Positions 16,261 to 24,574 of a stretch of 64,000 nucleotides of DNA are shown here, one piece after another. Origin of the DNA: Dinoroseobacter sp049800835 (GTDB lineage: Bacteria; Pseudomonadota; Alphaproteobacteria; Rhodobacterales; Rhodobacteraceae); contig NZ_JBNAFU010000002.1 of NCBI RefSeq assembly GCF_049800835.1, positions 62,001 through 126,000 on the forward strand, in the 5' to 3' direction. The position numbers were made by a program, and so were the translations under genes. Positions within the stretch are counted from its first letter, which is position 1; every line of letters begins with the position of its first letter. A model generated the notes under the pieces. It ran no database searches. It was not told the DNA's origin and worked only from the letters and a program-made list of their open reading frames with translations.

Positions 16261-16914
16261 ATGACGTATCTGCGTTGGGGTTTCAAACTGGTGCTGATCC
16301 TGCTGATCGGTGGCTTTCTGCATTACGTGCTGCCCAGCCATGACGTGGTGCGGATCGTGGACGCCTATGAACGCCGCGTGGATTTCACTGCCAACAATCG
16401 GATTTTCTGGTCCCGTCCCGACAGTGGCGCGCCGGATGTGGATAGCCGGGACGTGCGGTTCATCGATGCGGTCAAGACCAATGGACGTGAGATCGTTTAC
16501 CGGAACGAGGACACCAGCTGGGGCTGGCCATTTTATTTCAAGTTTGATTCCAGTGATCTGAACGCGCGTGCCAAGGATCTGGTATCGCCCAGTTCCGATC
16601 CGCAATGGGTGGTCATCCGGAACTATGGCTGGCGGTCGAATTTCTTTTCCATCTTCCCAAATGCAACGAGCCTGCGCGTTGTGGACACGCCCGACCCGAC
16701 CATAATTCCGTGGTTCAACATTGCCTTCTTTGCTGTTCTGGCGCTGATCGCCCTGCGCATCTGGCGTTGGTGGAGCCGGTTCGAAGAGGACAGGATCGAG
16801 CCGGTCATGGATGAGATTGCGATTTCATGGGGGCGCGAGAATGTCCGCCCGAACACGTTTCTCGGCCGGATCGGGCGCGCACTGGACTGGGTGCGCGGCA
16901 AGAAAAGCGCATGA
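16261..16914 (+). CDS. DUF1523 family membrane protein
   Basis: The 217-residue protein has an N-terminal helix (GFKLVLILLIGGFLHYVL), then HDVVRIVDAYERRVD, YRNEDTSWGWPFYFKFD and RNYGWRSNFFSIFPNA, which I recognise as DUF1523. A second helix follows near 155-175, then a charged cytoplasmic tail. The middle part probably faces the periplasm. Two ATGs are possible; 16261 has the better distance from the AAAGGA ribosome site than 16255. Its TGA directly abuts the stop of the convergent ALDH16 gene (TGATCA). Function is unknown. Confidence 0.85.
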   Translation: MTYLRWGFKLVLILLIGGFLHYVLPSHDVVRIVDAYERRVDFTANNRIFWSRPDSGAPDVDSRDVRFIDAVKTNGREIVYRNEDTSWGWPFYFKFDSSDLNARAKDLVSPSSDPQWVVIRNYGWRSNFFSIFPNATSLRVVDTPDPTIIPWFNIAFFAVLALIALRIWRWWSRFEEDRIEPVMDEIAISWGRENVRPNTFLGRIGRALDWVRGKKSA

Positions 16915-19272
16915 TCACGCGCCGTAAGGCACCCAGATTGTCTTGATTTCCGTTGCGGCCTCAAGCCATGTCCGCGCGTCCCTTTCCACCCCTGCCCAGT
17001 CATGGGACCGGCCGTAATTCACCCAGCTGCGCTTGAGGTTCCCGGCGGAGGCTTCCTCGATCTGTGCCGACAGGGGGCTGGAAGAAAATGACCAGACAGC
17101 GTCCACGCCCAGATGCGAAGCGAGTGGGCCCGCAAGATCGTTGTGGCACCCCGGCACGATGTTGACCACACCCGCGGGTACGTCCGAGGTGTCGAGCACC
17201 TGGTAGAAATCCGTGGCCGCAAGCGGGGCCGGTTCCGAGGGCACCAGCACCACGCGATTGCCCATGGCCAGCGCCGCGCCCATGATCGTGACAAGACCCA
17301 GCAGCGGCGCATCATCCGGGCACAGCGCGCCTATGACGCCGACGGGTTCGTGCATGGCCAGCGCCACGCCGCGCATCGGCACCGACTTGGCGGCTCCGTC
17401 GTACTTGTCGGCCCAGGCGGCCCAGGTAAAGAGGCGCGCGATGGACGCCTCGACCTCTGCCGCAGCCGTGCGGGCCTGCACACCCGTCAGCCCGCGCAGA
17501 CGCTCGGTGAACTCGTCGTGACGGGCGCTGAGGTTTTCGGCAATGTAGTAGAGGATCTGGGCGCGCAGATGCGCCGTGGTCGTGCCCCATCCTTTCGCGG
17601 CTGTTGCGGCCTCCACCGCGTTGCGGATGTCCTTGCGGTTGCCGATCGGCGCGTGGCCCAGCAACCGGCCACGCGGGGACCAGATTGCCGTGGAATACCC
17701 CCCGTCGGGCCGCGCCTGCTTGCCGCCGATATACATCTTGGCGGTGCGGTCCACTCCGCCGTCCAATTCGGCCTCTTTCGGTGCAGGTTCAGGTTTGATC
17801 GGTTTCAGCGCCGGCCCGGGGGCGCTTGCGGGTTTGGTATAGGCGCGCAGGCCTTCCCACCCGCCTTCGCGGCCAAAGCCGCTGTCGCGAACTCCGCCAA
17901 ATCCGGCGGCCGCATCGAACATGTTCGTGCCGTTCACCCACACAACGCCCGCGGCAAGTCTTGGCGCAATGTCGAGGGCGGTGTTCACGTTCTCCGTCCA
18001 GATGCTGGCGGCAAGGCCGTAGCGGGTGTTGTTGGCGACCTCAACGGCCTCTGCCGGGGTGCGGAAGGTGGTGGAAACCAGTACGGGCCCGAAAATCTCG
18101 TCCTTCATCAGTGGATCGGCGGGGGAAAGACCCGTGATCAGCGTCGGTGGGTAGTAACAGCCTGTCTCTGGCAGGGCTGCGGGGGCCGTGTGAATGGTTC
18201 CGGCAGTGTCAGTGACCATGCTGGCCACCCGGTCCAGCTGCACCGGGTCGATCATCGCGCCGACATCGATGCATTTGTCCATCGGGTCGCCCACGCGCAG
18301 TCCGGCCATGCGGGCGCGCAGCTTTTTCTCGAACCGGTCGGCGACACCCTCCTGGACCAATAGCCGTGATCCGGCACAGCAGACCTGACCCTGGTTGAAC
18401 CAGATCGCATCAACCAGTCCCTCGACCGCCGAGTCGAGATCCGCATCCTCGAACACGATGTAGGGGGATTTGCCGCCCAACTCCAGCGTGAGCGCCTTGC
18501 CAGAGCCCGCTGTCACACGGCGGATCTCGCGGCCCACCTGGGTGGAGCCGGTGAAGGCCACCTTGTCCACGCCAGGGTGTGCGACCAGGGCCGCCCCTGT
18601 TTCGCCATTGCCGGTGACGATGTTCAGCACGCCTTTGGGCAGGCCCGCCTGCACCGACAGCTCCGCAAAAAGCAGGGCGGTCAGCGGGGTCCATTCCGCG
18701 GGTTTCAGCACCACGGTGTTGCCCGCAGCCAGCGCCGGTGCGACCTTCCAGGCCAGCATCAGGAGCGGGAAGTTCCACGGGATCACCTGAGCGCACACGC
18801 CATGCGGCGCGCGGTCCGGCAGGGCGCTGTCCATAAGCTGCGCCAGCCCGGCGTGGTAATAGAAATGCCGCTGCGCCAGCGGGATATCGATGTCGCGGCT
18901 TTCCCGAATGGGCTTGCCGGTGTCCAGCGTTTCCAGTGTCGCAAAGAGCCGGGCATGTTTCTGCAAGAGCCTCGCGAGCGCATACAGCACCTTTGCCCGC
19001 CGATGTCCGGGCAGTTTCGCCCACCGGGGCTGCGCGCGCCGCGCCGCCGAAACGGCAGCATCCACATCCTCCGCTGTGCCCTGGCTCAGCGTCGCAAGTG
19101 TCTCTGCCCGCGCAGGGTTTCGCGTTTCGAAATCCGCGCGGGGCGCGGCAAACGCACCGCCGATGAAATGCCCGAACGCGGCCCTGTGCCCGGCCAACCA
19201 AGCCCGCGCCGCGCTGTCGTCTTCAGGCGCAGGGCCATAGTCCGGAGCTTCGAAAATTTCTTTGACACCCAT
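16915..19272 (-). CDS. bidomain aldehyde dehydrogenase, ALDH16 family
   Basis: The 785-residue protein consists of two ALDH-like halves. The first (to about residue 480) is complete: VIPWNFPLLMLAWKVAPALA, LELGGKSPYIVFEDADLD, nucleophile region NQGQVCCAGSRLL, EIFGPVLVSTTF. The second half keeps the fold (ALCPDDAPLLGLVTIMGAAL) but has WVNYGRS where a nucleophile region would be expected, and no catalytic Cys. This is the layout of ALDH16, in which the C-terminal domain is structural. I start at ATG 19270-19272, preceded by AGGAGGG. It follows deoC on the same strand, so it may oxidise the acetaldehyde that DeoC releases. Confidence 0.9.
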   Translation of the reverse strand: MGVKEIFEAPDYGPAPEDDSAARAWLAGHRAAFGHFIGGAFAAPRADFETRNPARAETLATLSQGTAEDVDAAVSAARRAQPRWAKLPGHRRAKVLYALARLLQKHARLFATLETLDTGKPIRESRDIDIPLAQRHFYYHAGLAQLMDSALPDRAPHGVCAQVIPWNFPLLMLAWKVAPALAAGNTVVLKPAEWTPLTALLFAELSVQAGLPKGVLNIVTGNGETGAALVAHPGVDKVAFTGSTQVGREIRRVTAGSGKALTLELGGKSPYIVFEDADLDSAVEGLVDAIWFNQGQVCCAGSRLLVQEGVADRFEKKLRARMAGLRVGDPMDKCIDVGAMIDPVQLDRVASMVTDTAGTIHTAPAALPETGCYYPPTLITGLSPADPLMKDEIFGPVLVSTTFRTPAEAVEVANNTRYGLAASIWTENVNTALDIAPRLAAGVVWVNGTNMFDAAAGFGGVRDSGFGREGGWEGLRAYTKPASAPGPALKPIKPEPAPKEAELDGGVDRTAKMYIGGKQARPDGGYSTAIWSPRGRLLGHAPIGNRKDIRNAVEAATAAKGWGTTTAHLRAQILYYIAENLSARHDEFTERLRGLTGVQARTAAAEVEASIARLFTWAAWADKYDGAAKSVPMRGVALAMHEPVGVIGALCPDDAPLLGLVTIMGAALAMGNRVVLVPSEPAPLAATDFYQVLDTSDVPAGVVNIVPGCHNDLAGPLASHLGVDAVWSFSSSPLSAQIEEASAGNLKRSWVNYGRSHDWAGVERDARTWLEAATEIKTIWVPYGA

Positions 19273-19286
19273 GCCCGCCCTCCTGG

Positions 19287-19318
19287 TTTCTTTTGTGCTC
19301 AAATACCTGACCTCCGAC
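19287..19318. repeat. dispersed short repeat, copy C
   Basis: TTTCTTTTGTG, then CTC, then AAATACCT, then a degraded GC arm, aligns with copies D (55772) and B (48694). It fills most of the 46-base gap between deoC and the ALDH16 gene. Its T-rich end abuts the ALDH16 ribosome site. Confidence 0.7.
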
Positions 19319-20350
19319 CTAGCCAAGCGCGTGCCGGTAGGAGGTCGAATACGCGCCGCTCACGTGATGGTCCAACTGGCGTTCGATATCGCCGAGCAAC
19401 GACGATGCGCCGAAACGAAATAGATCGGGGTATAGCCAGCGCGGACCCAATTCCTCGTTCAGCAACATCAGATAGACCAGCGCATCTTTCGCTTTGGAAA
19501 TCCCGCCTGCGGGTTTGTAGCCAACGCGGTGGCCGGTGATCTCGAAATACTCGCGGATCGTACGGATCATCACGAGGCTGACGGGCAGGGTCGCGTTGAC
19601 GCTTTCCTTCCCGGTGGAGGTCTTGATGAAATCGGCTCCCGCCATCATCGCCACGATCGAAGCTTTCGCGACGTTGCGCAACGTGCCCAGTTCGCCGGTG
19701 GCAAGGATGGCCTTCAGGTGCGCCGCGCCACAGGCTTCGCGGAACGCTTTGACCTCATCGTAGAGCGCGCGCCAGTTCCCTTGCAACACGTGACGGCGGG
19801 AGATGACGATGTCGATCTCTTCGGCCCCGGCCTTGACGCTTTCGCGGATTTCCTTGACCCGCAGCTTGAACGGGCTGAGCCCAGCCGGAAAGCCGGTCGA
19901 TACGGCGGCGACCGGAATGCCGGTGCCCTGCGAGGCCTCCACTGCCGTGGGCACCATTTCGTGGTAGACGCAGACTGCGCCGGTCGTGATCGGTGGCATG
20001 CCGAGGGCCTCCAGGATCGCAGGGGATACCGGCTGCCGGGCCTTTGCACACAGGCGTTTCACACGCCCTTCCGTATCGTCGCCGGACAAAGTGGTCAGGT
20101 CGATCATCGTGACCGCCTTCAGCAACCACGCGGCTTGCCAATCCTTCTTGAGACTGCGGCGGCCGGGCAGGGTTGCTGTCCGCCGTTCGATCGCGGAGGT
20201 GTTCGCGGTCATCGCTTCGACCCAGGACAGATCGAATGCGCCGCCGGGGTTTCTGGCGTTCGTTGTCTGCGGCAGGCCAACCACCGATGGGGCAGGTTCC
20301 GGTGCGGTTTTTGCCGTTGGTTTTCTGGCGGAGGATTTCGCAGCGCTCAC
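19319..20350 (-). CDS. deoC: deoxyribose-phosphate aldolase
   Basis: The 343-residue enzyme splits 2-deoxyribose 5-phosphate into acetaldehyde and glyceraldehyde 3-phosphate. The Schiff-base region DFIKTSTGKESVNAT and the later VGYKPAGGIS are both present. Blocks such as WQAAWLLKAVTMIDLTTLSG and HLKAILATGELGTLRNV resemble the longer animal-type DERA more than the 250-residue E. coli enzyme. The start is GTG at 20348-20350 with GGGAG ahead; the FDLSWVEAM segment, also seen in animal DERA, rules out the internal ATG. The first 45 residues are Ala/Lys/Pro-rich and may be disordered. Confidence 0.93.
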   Translation of the reverse strand: MSAAKSSARKPTAKTAPEPAPSVVGLPQTTNARNPGGAFDLSWVEAMTANTSAIERRTATLPGRRSLKKDWQAAWLLKAVTMIDLTTLSGDDTEGRVKRLCAKARQPVSPAILEALGMPPITTGAVCVYHEMVPTAVEASQGTGIPVAAVSTGFPAGLSPFKLRVKEIRESVKAGAEEIDIVISRRHVLQGNWRALYDEVKAFREACGAAHLKAILATGELGTLRNVAKASIVAMMAGADFIKTSTGKESVNATLPVSLVMIRTIREYFEITGHRVGYKPAGGISKAKDALVYLMLLNEELGPRWLYPDLFRFGASSLLGDIERQLDHHVSGAYSTSYRHALG

Positions 20351-20428
20351 GCGGGGCTCCCTTGGTCGTGCGGGTCGCAGGCTGACACGGGCGCGCGGTC
20401 CGCGCAAGCGCGCCGCCGGGTCAGATCG

Positions 20429-20875
20429 TCAGAACCGCGACAGAACAAGGCCCGCGGCCACAAGCATCACCGCTCCGATGCGCTGCGGCGTGATCTCACG
20501 TGAGGCCATGCCAAACGCGCCCATGGCATCGAGGACCAGCGCCGCAAGCAACTGGCCGAACACCAGTGCCGCGACCAAGCTGACCACGCCGATCTTGTCG
20601 ACGCTCCAGGCGGCAGCCCAGACATAGATGGCGCCGAGCGCGCCACCGGTCCATGCCCACCACGGCAACGGCGCCAGCGCTGACAGGCTGGGGACCGTGC
20701 CGCGGGCCAGCACGATCGCACTGAGCACGACAAATCCGACCCCGAAGGAAATCGCGGCCGCCGAAACCGGATCGGCCGTTTGCCGGGCCAGCGTTGCATT
20801 TATGGGGGCCTGCGTGGCGATCCCCGCGCCGCCGAGGGCGACGGCCCCAAGGGCCAGCCAGTAGGTCAAGCTCAT
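20429..20875 (-). CDS. DMT family transporter, YdcZ type
   Basis: The 148-residue protein has four to five hydrophobic helices. The start is LTYWLALGAVALGGAGIATQA, with INATLARQTADPVSAAAIS and WWAWTGGALGAIYVWAAAW further on. This is the half-size DMT (DUF606/YdcZ) family, small exporters that probably dimerise. Two ATGs are adjacent; 20875 has the better spacing from GGAGG. It lies 78 bases upstream of deoC on the same strand and may share its transcript. The substrate is unknown. Confidence 0.85.
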   Translation of the reverse strand: MSLTYWLALGAVALGGAGIATQAPINATLARQTADPVSAAAISFGVGFVVLSAIVLARGTVPSLSALAPLPWWAWTGGALGAIYVWAAAWSVDKIGVVSLVAALVFGQLLAALVLDAMGAFGMASREITPQRIGAVMLVAAGLVLSRF

Positions 20876-20992
20876 CATGATCCTCCGATTTGCGGTCTGA
20901 GCAGATCACGCGCCGCGCCCGGGGGCCAGAGCAATTGCACCCCCGGCCCGTGCAGGCTAAAGGGACGGCCAATCCACACAGGAGCCTGCGCC

Positions 20993-21682
20993 ATGAGCTT
21001 TGACCGTTCCATCAAGATCGCGCCGTCGATCCTCGCCTCGGATTTCGCCAACTTCGGTGCGGAATGTGCCGCGGTCGAGGCGCAGGGCGCGGACTGGGTC
21101 CATGTGGACGTGATGGACGGGCATTTCGTACCTAATATCACGTTCGGCCCCGAGACCTGCAAAGCCATTCGCCCGCATATCAAGGGCATAATGGATGTGC
21201 ACCTGATGATCGCGCCGGTCGATCCGTATATCGAGGCGTTCGCGGGCGCGGGCGCAGACGTGATCACCGCGCATCTGGAAGCCGGGCCGCACATTCACCG
21301 GACGCTGCAGGCGATCCGGGGGGCCGGGGCCAAGGCGGGTCTGGCGCTGAACCCGGGCACCGGGATCGACGCGGTTGCGCACCTGCTCGACATGATCGAC
21401 CTTGTCTGCGTTATGACCGTGACCCCCGGCTTCGGAGGACAGAAGTTCATCCATAGCCAGATCGAGAAGGTCACAGCGCTGCGCCAGATGATCGGCGAAC
21501 GTCCGATCCATATCGAGATCGACGGTGGGGTGACGCCCGAGACGGCGCCACTGGTGTCCGCTGCTGGCGCGGATGTTCTGGTTGCGGGATCGGCAGTTTT
21601 CAAGGGCGGATCGGTACAGAACCCGGCGCCCTATGGCGACAACATCGCCAATATCCGCGCTGCGGCAGAGGCGGCGGCCTAG
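20993..21682 (+). CDS. rpe: ribulose-phosphate 3-epimerase
   Basis: The 229-residue TIM barrel interconverts ribulose 5-phosphate and xylulose 5-phosphate in the pentose phosphate and Calvin cycles. Motifs are KIAPSILASDFANFG, HVDVMDGHFVPNITFG, VMTVTPGFGGQKFI and IEIDGGVTPETAP, which carry the metal ligands and catalytic Asp residues. AGGAG precedes the ATG at 20993. The TAG stop shares a CTAG with the stop of the convergent neighbour. Confidence 0.97.
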   Translation: MSFDRSIKIAPSILASDFANFGAECAAVEAQGADWVHVDVMDGHFVPNITFGPETCKAIRPHIKGIMDVHLMIAPVDPYIEAFAGAGADVITAHLEAGPHIHRTLQAIRGAGAKAGLALNPGTGIDAVAHLLDMIDLVCVMTVTPGFGGQKFIHSQIEKVTALRQMIGERPIHIEIDGGVTPETAPLVSAAGADVLVAGSAVFKGGSVQNPAPYGDNIANIRAAAEAAA

Positions 21683-21987
21683 GGGGCCTCGTCCGCCCAG
21701 AGCGCCGCGAGGACCCGCCCATCGGGCATCGGGTCGCCGCGCATCTCAAACGCGAAAAGGTCGGCGGATACCATCGCTGCAAGCCGGTAGAGCGCGGGGA
21801 CACGGCTGTCCGGGGCGAAATCCTCTAGACCGTTCGCTGCGGAGGTCAGGGCAAACACCAGCGACAGGCCGGACGCATCCGGAAAGGCCTCGGCGATCGC
21901 GCGGGCGAAGGCGAAGTCGATGCGCTCCGCCCGGGCCGCGTCTTCGAGGACGCGCGCGATGATTGAATCGGTGAACAGTTCGGGCAT
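21679..21987 (-). CDS. hypothetical protein next to rpe
   Basis: The 102-residue protein is acidic and mostly helical (MPELFTDSIIARVLEDAARA, then FAFARAIAEAFPDASG). It has no signal peptide or membrane segment. I do not recognise a family. The ATG at 21985-21987 is chosen over an upstream codon that would add an Arg-rich leader. It is convergent with rpe, and the two stop codons share the four bases CTAG. Codon use and GC content match the neighbours, so a real gene is likely. Confidence 0.6.
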   Translation of the reverse strand: MPELFTDSIIARVLEDAARAERIDFAFARAIAEAFPDASGLSLVFALTSAANGLEDFAPDSRVPALYRLAAMVSADLFAFEMRGDPMPDGRVLAALWADEAP

Positions 21988-22147
21988 GGGACTCACAAAA
22001 CTCGTAAATAGGCGTCTGCGGTGACGCAATAGAGCCTGAGCTATACGCGGAATTTCGCGCGAGAATGAGGCTAAAAGTAGAATTCGAGGTTAATTGTGCG
22101 AAAGACGCACCGCAGTTCTGGATCAGCGCGGCCTTTGTCGCGCGATC

Positions 22148-22804
22148 TTATTCGGCGACCGATTTCAGCCCGGCCAGCAAATGGTGAAACTTCTCACCCT
22201 GCACGGCCACATGATCGCGCAAGAGATGGGCCACACCGTCCGCGTCCCCGGCTTCAAGCGCGTCGAGGATGCGGTGATGCTCCTCCATCGATTGGGCCAG
22301 GCGCCCCCTGAGTTGCAATTGCATTTTCCGAAAGGGCCGCAGACGTTTTTGCAGCCTGCGCACATCTGCTTCAAGAAAGGCATTGCCGGCCTGGGCATAG
22401 ATCAGGCGGTGAAACCGCTCGTTTTCGCGGTAATAGGCATCGCTGTCACTTGAGGTAACTGCCGCCTCGCACGTTTCGTTCGCCAGCTTGAGCTCCGCGA
22501 GGGCGGCATCGGTGATGCGGGCCGCTGCCAGTCGCGCGCAGGCGGCTTCCAACTCGGCCATGTATTCGAACAGCGACAGCAGTTCGACCGGTCCCGGGTG
22601 GCGCACGAAGACGCCGCGCCGCGGAATTTGCTCGACCAGCCCTGCCATGGAGAGTTTGTGAAAAGCCTCCCGGATCGGCGTGCGCGAGACGCCGAAATGC
22701 TCTGACAGCTTGATCTCGTTCAACCTGTCGCCGTCATTGAACTGACCTGTCAGGATCATCTGCTCCAAGTCTTCTGCAATTGTGTCAGCGCGGCGGTTTT
22801 GCAT
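22148..22804 (-). CDS. matR: GntR/FCD family regulator of malonate use
   Basis: The 218-residue protein has the GntR winged helix (GDRLNEIKLSEHFGVSRTPIREAFHKL) and a helical FCD ligand domain (YRENERFHRLIYAQAGN). It is divergent from the TRAP transporter and malonate genes, with 137 bases between. A perfect palindrome in that gap is the expected operator. By analogy with MatR of rhizobial malonate operons it probably represses the operon until malonate or malonyl-CoA is present. The name rests on context. Confidence 0.85.
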   Translation of the reverse strand: MQNRRADTIAEDLEQMILTGQFNDGDRLNEIKLSEHFGVSRTPIREAFHKLSMAGLVEQIPRRGVFVRHPGPVELLSLFEYMAELEAACARLAAARITDAALAELKLANETCEAAVTSSDSDAYYRENERFHRLIYAQAGNAFLEADVRRLQKRLRPFRKMQLQLRGRLAQSMEEHHRILDALEAGDADGVAHLLRDHVAVQGEKFHHLLAGLKSVAE

Positions 22805-22848
22805 GTCAGCACCTTCCCGCAGATAACCTCTAAATGCAATAGCGTTTA

Positions 22849-22862
22849 AATTGTATACAATT
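22849..22862. promoter_or_regulatory. perfect operator palindrome AATTGTATACAATT
   Basis: This 14-base perfect palindrome lies between the divergent regulator and dctP. TTGTATACAA is a form common for FCD-type GntR regulators. It sits four bases ahead of a TTGACA box, so bound protein would block polymerase at the malonate promoter. Confidence 0.7.
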
Positions 22863-22865
22863 CTG

Positions 22866-22893
22866 TTGACATGGCGTGCAATCTGCCTAACCT
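22866..22893 (+). promoter_or_regulatory. likely promoter of the malonate operon
   Basis: A perfect TTGACA (22866-22871) is followed after 16 bases by TAACCT (22888-22893), a weak -10 box. The dctP start is 49 bases further on, with GGGAGGAA ahead of it. Confidence 0.5.
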
Positions 22894-22941
22894 TGTCAGC
22901 ATAGCCGACATACTAAGTGCGGCAGTTTTGGGAGGAATCAA

Positions 22942-23925
22942 ATGAAAACGTCTTTGTTCGCCGTCGTTGCGGCGGTTTCTTTGGGTGTGGCTGGTGCCGT
23001 CAGCGCGCAGGAACTGCGTTTGTCGCACCAGTGGTCGACGGCCGATATCCGCCACCAGGTTGCACAGATCGTCGCTGACGAAGTGGCCGCAGCCGACGTC
23101 GGGCTGGACATCAAAATCTACCCCTCGGGCTCGCTGTTCAAGGCACGCGAGCAATACAAGCCCCTGTCGCGCGGTCAGCTCGATATGACGGTGTTCCCGC
23201 TCAGCTATGCAGGCGGCCAGCAGCCCGCTTTCAACCTGACCCTGATGCCGGGGCTGGTGAAGAACCACGACCACGCTGCACGCTTGAACGAAAGCCCGTT
23301 CATGGAAGAGATCGAAGCCAAGATGGCCGAAGACGACGTGATGGTTCTGGTGCATGGCTATCTGGCAGGTGGATTTGCAGGCAAGGACAAGTGCATCACC
23401 TCCCCCGAGGACGTGCAGGGCCTGCAGACGCGCGCAGCCGGAAAGGCTTTCGAACAGATGCTGGCAGGCGCGGGTGCCTCCATCGCATCGATGGGGTCGG
23501 GTGAGATTTACAACGCGATGCAGACCGGCGTTCTGAACGCAGCGAACACGTCGTCCTCGTCCTTCGTGTCGTTCCGCATCTACGAACAGGTCGCGTGCTA
23601 CACTCCGGCTGCGGATTTTGCACTTTGGTTCATGTATCAGCCGCTTTTGATGAACAAATCCACCTTTGAGGGCCTGAGCGCCGAGCAGCAGGAAGCGCTG
23701 ATGGCCGGTGCGGCGAAGGCCGAGGCGTTCTATCTGGAAGAAGCCAAGAAGCAGGACGCCGCCTCTGCCGAGGTCTTCGCTAAGGCGGGCGTCGAGATCG
23801 CGTCCATGACGCAGGAAGAGTTCAACGCATGGCGTGCGCTGGCGCAGGAAACCTCCTACGCGCAGTTCATCGAAGACACCCCCGGCGGTGCGGAACTGCT
23901 TGAAAAGGCGCTGGCGGTCGAGTGA
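22942..23925 (+). CDS. dctP: TRAP transporter substrate-binding protein DctP (malonate-linked)
   Basis: The 327-residue periplasmic protein has a clear signal peptide (MKTSLFAVVAAVSLGVAG, cut near VSAQE). The DctP fold shows in YKPLSRGQLDMTVFPLSYAG and ALWFMYQPLLMNKSTFEGL. It captures the substrate and hands it to the DctQM membrane complex. The operon continues dctQ-dctM-malonyl-CoA decarboxylase-malonyl-CoA synthetase, so the substrate is most likely malonate or a related dicarboxylate. A strong hairpin follows the gene. Confidence 0.92.
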   Translation: MKTSLFAVVAAVSLGVAGAVSAQELRLSHQWSTADIRHQVAQIVADEVAAADVGLDIKIYPSGSLFKAREQYKPLSRGQLDMTVFPLSYAGGQQPAFNLTLMPGLVKNHDHAARLNESPFMEEIEAKMAEDDVMVLVHGYLAGGFAGKDKCITSPEDVQGLQTRAAGKAFEQMLAGAGASIASMGSGEIYNAMQTGVLNAANTSSSSFVSFRIYEQVACYTPAADFALWFMYQPLLMNKSTFEGLSAEQQEALMAGAAKAEAFYLEEAKKQDAASAEVFAKAGVEIASMTQEEFNAWRALAQETSYAQFIEDTPGGAELLEKALAVE

Positions 23926-23948
23926 TCGACACCGCGGCATGAAACACT

Positions 23949-23983
23949 GACCGGCGCGTCTGCCCCTTGCGGGTGCGCCGGTC
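23949..23983 (+). other. strong intercistronic hairpin between dctP and dctQ
   Basis: GACCGGCGC and GCGCCGGTC form a perfect 9-bp stem, with a smaller CCC/GGG pairing inside the loop. No T-run follows. Such a hairpin after the binding-protein gene usually protects that part of the message, giving more DctP than DctQM. Confidence 0.7.
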
Positions 23984-24019
23984 CCGTCCCCGAAGACCAC
24001 ATCAAAACCTGAGGTTTCC

Positions 24020-24574
24020 ATGGCTGGGCAAAGTTCCGTCGCCGTGGCCCGGACCGGGAACAATCCGTTCCTGAAGGCCGTGGCTGCGCTCTCTACACTT
24101 GCGGGTTGGATATCCGCGGCAATGATCGTCGCCGCCGTGATCCTGACCTGTCAGATGATCTTCGTCCGGTTCGTGCTGAACGGCTCGACCGTCTGGCAAA
24201 CCGAAGCGGTCATCTATCTGGCCGTGGGCGCTACGCTGATCGGTCTGCCCTATGTGCAGTACCTGCGCGGGCACGTGAACGTCGACCTGATCCCGCTGAT
24301 GATGCCCAAGGGCCTGCGCCGGGTGGCGGCCATGTTCACCTTGTCGATCTCCATCGCGATCATCGGTGTGATGTTGTTCTACGGCTTTGAATACTGGCAC
24401 TTCGCATGGGAGCGCGGCTGGAGGTCCGACACGGTCTGGGGGCCCAAGTTGTGGGTGCCATATCTGGTCCTGCCGGTCGGTTTCGGTCTGCTGATGCTGC
24501 AACTGATTGCCGATCTGGTCGCCGTGGTCCTGAGGATCGACACGCCGTTCAGCCTGCCTGAGGAGGACGCGTAA
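24020..24574 (+). CDS. dctQ: TRAP transporter small membrane subunit DctQ
   Basis: The 184-residue protein has four membrane helices. An Arg-containing loop follows the first pair (QMIFVRFVLNGSTVWQTEAV), which is typical of DctQ. GHVNVDLIPLMMPKGLRR is the conserved loop between helices two and three. It joins DctM to form the sodium-driven permease. Its TAA overlaps the dctM ATG (TAATG). Confidence 0.92.
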   Translation: MAGQSSVAVARTGNNPFLKAVAALSTLAGWISAAMIVAAVILTCQMIFVRFVLNGSTVWQTEAVIYLAVGATLIGLPYVQYLRGHVNVDLIPLMMPKGLRRVAAMFTLSISIAIIGVMLFYGFEYWHFAWERGWRSDTVWGPKLWVPYLVLPVGFGLLMLQLIADLVAVVLRIDTPFSLPEEDA

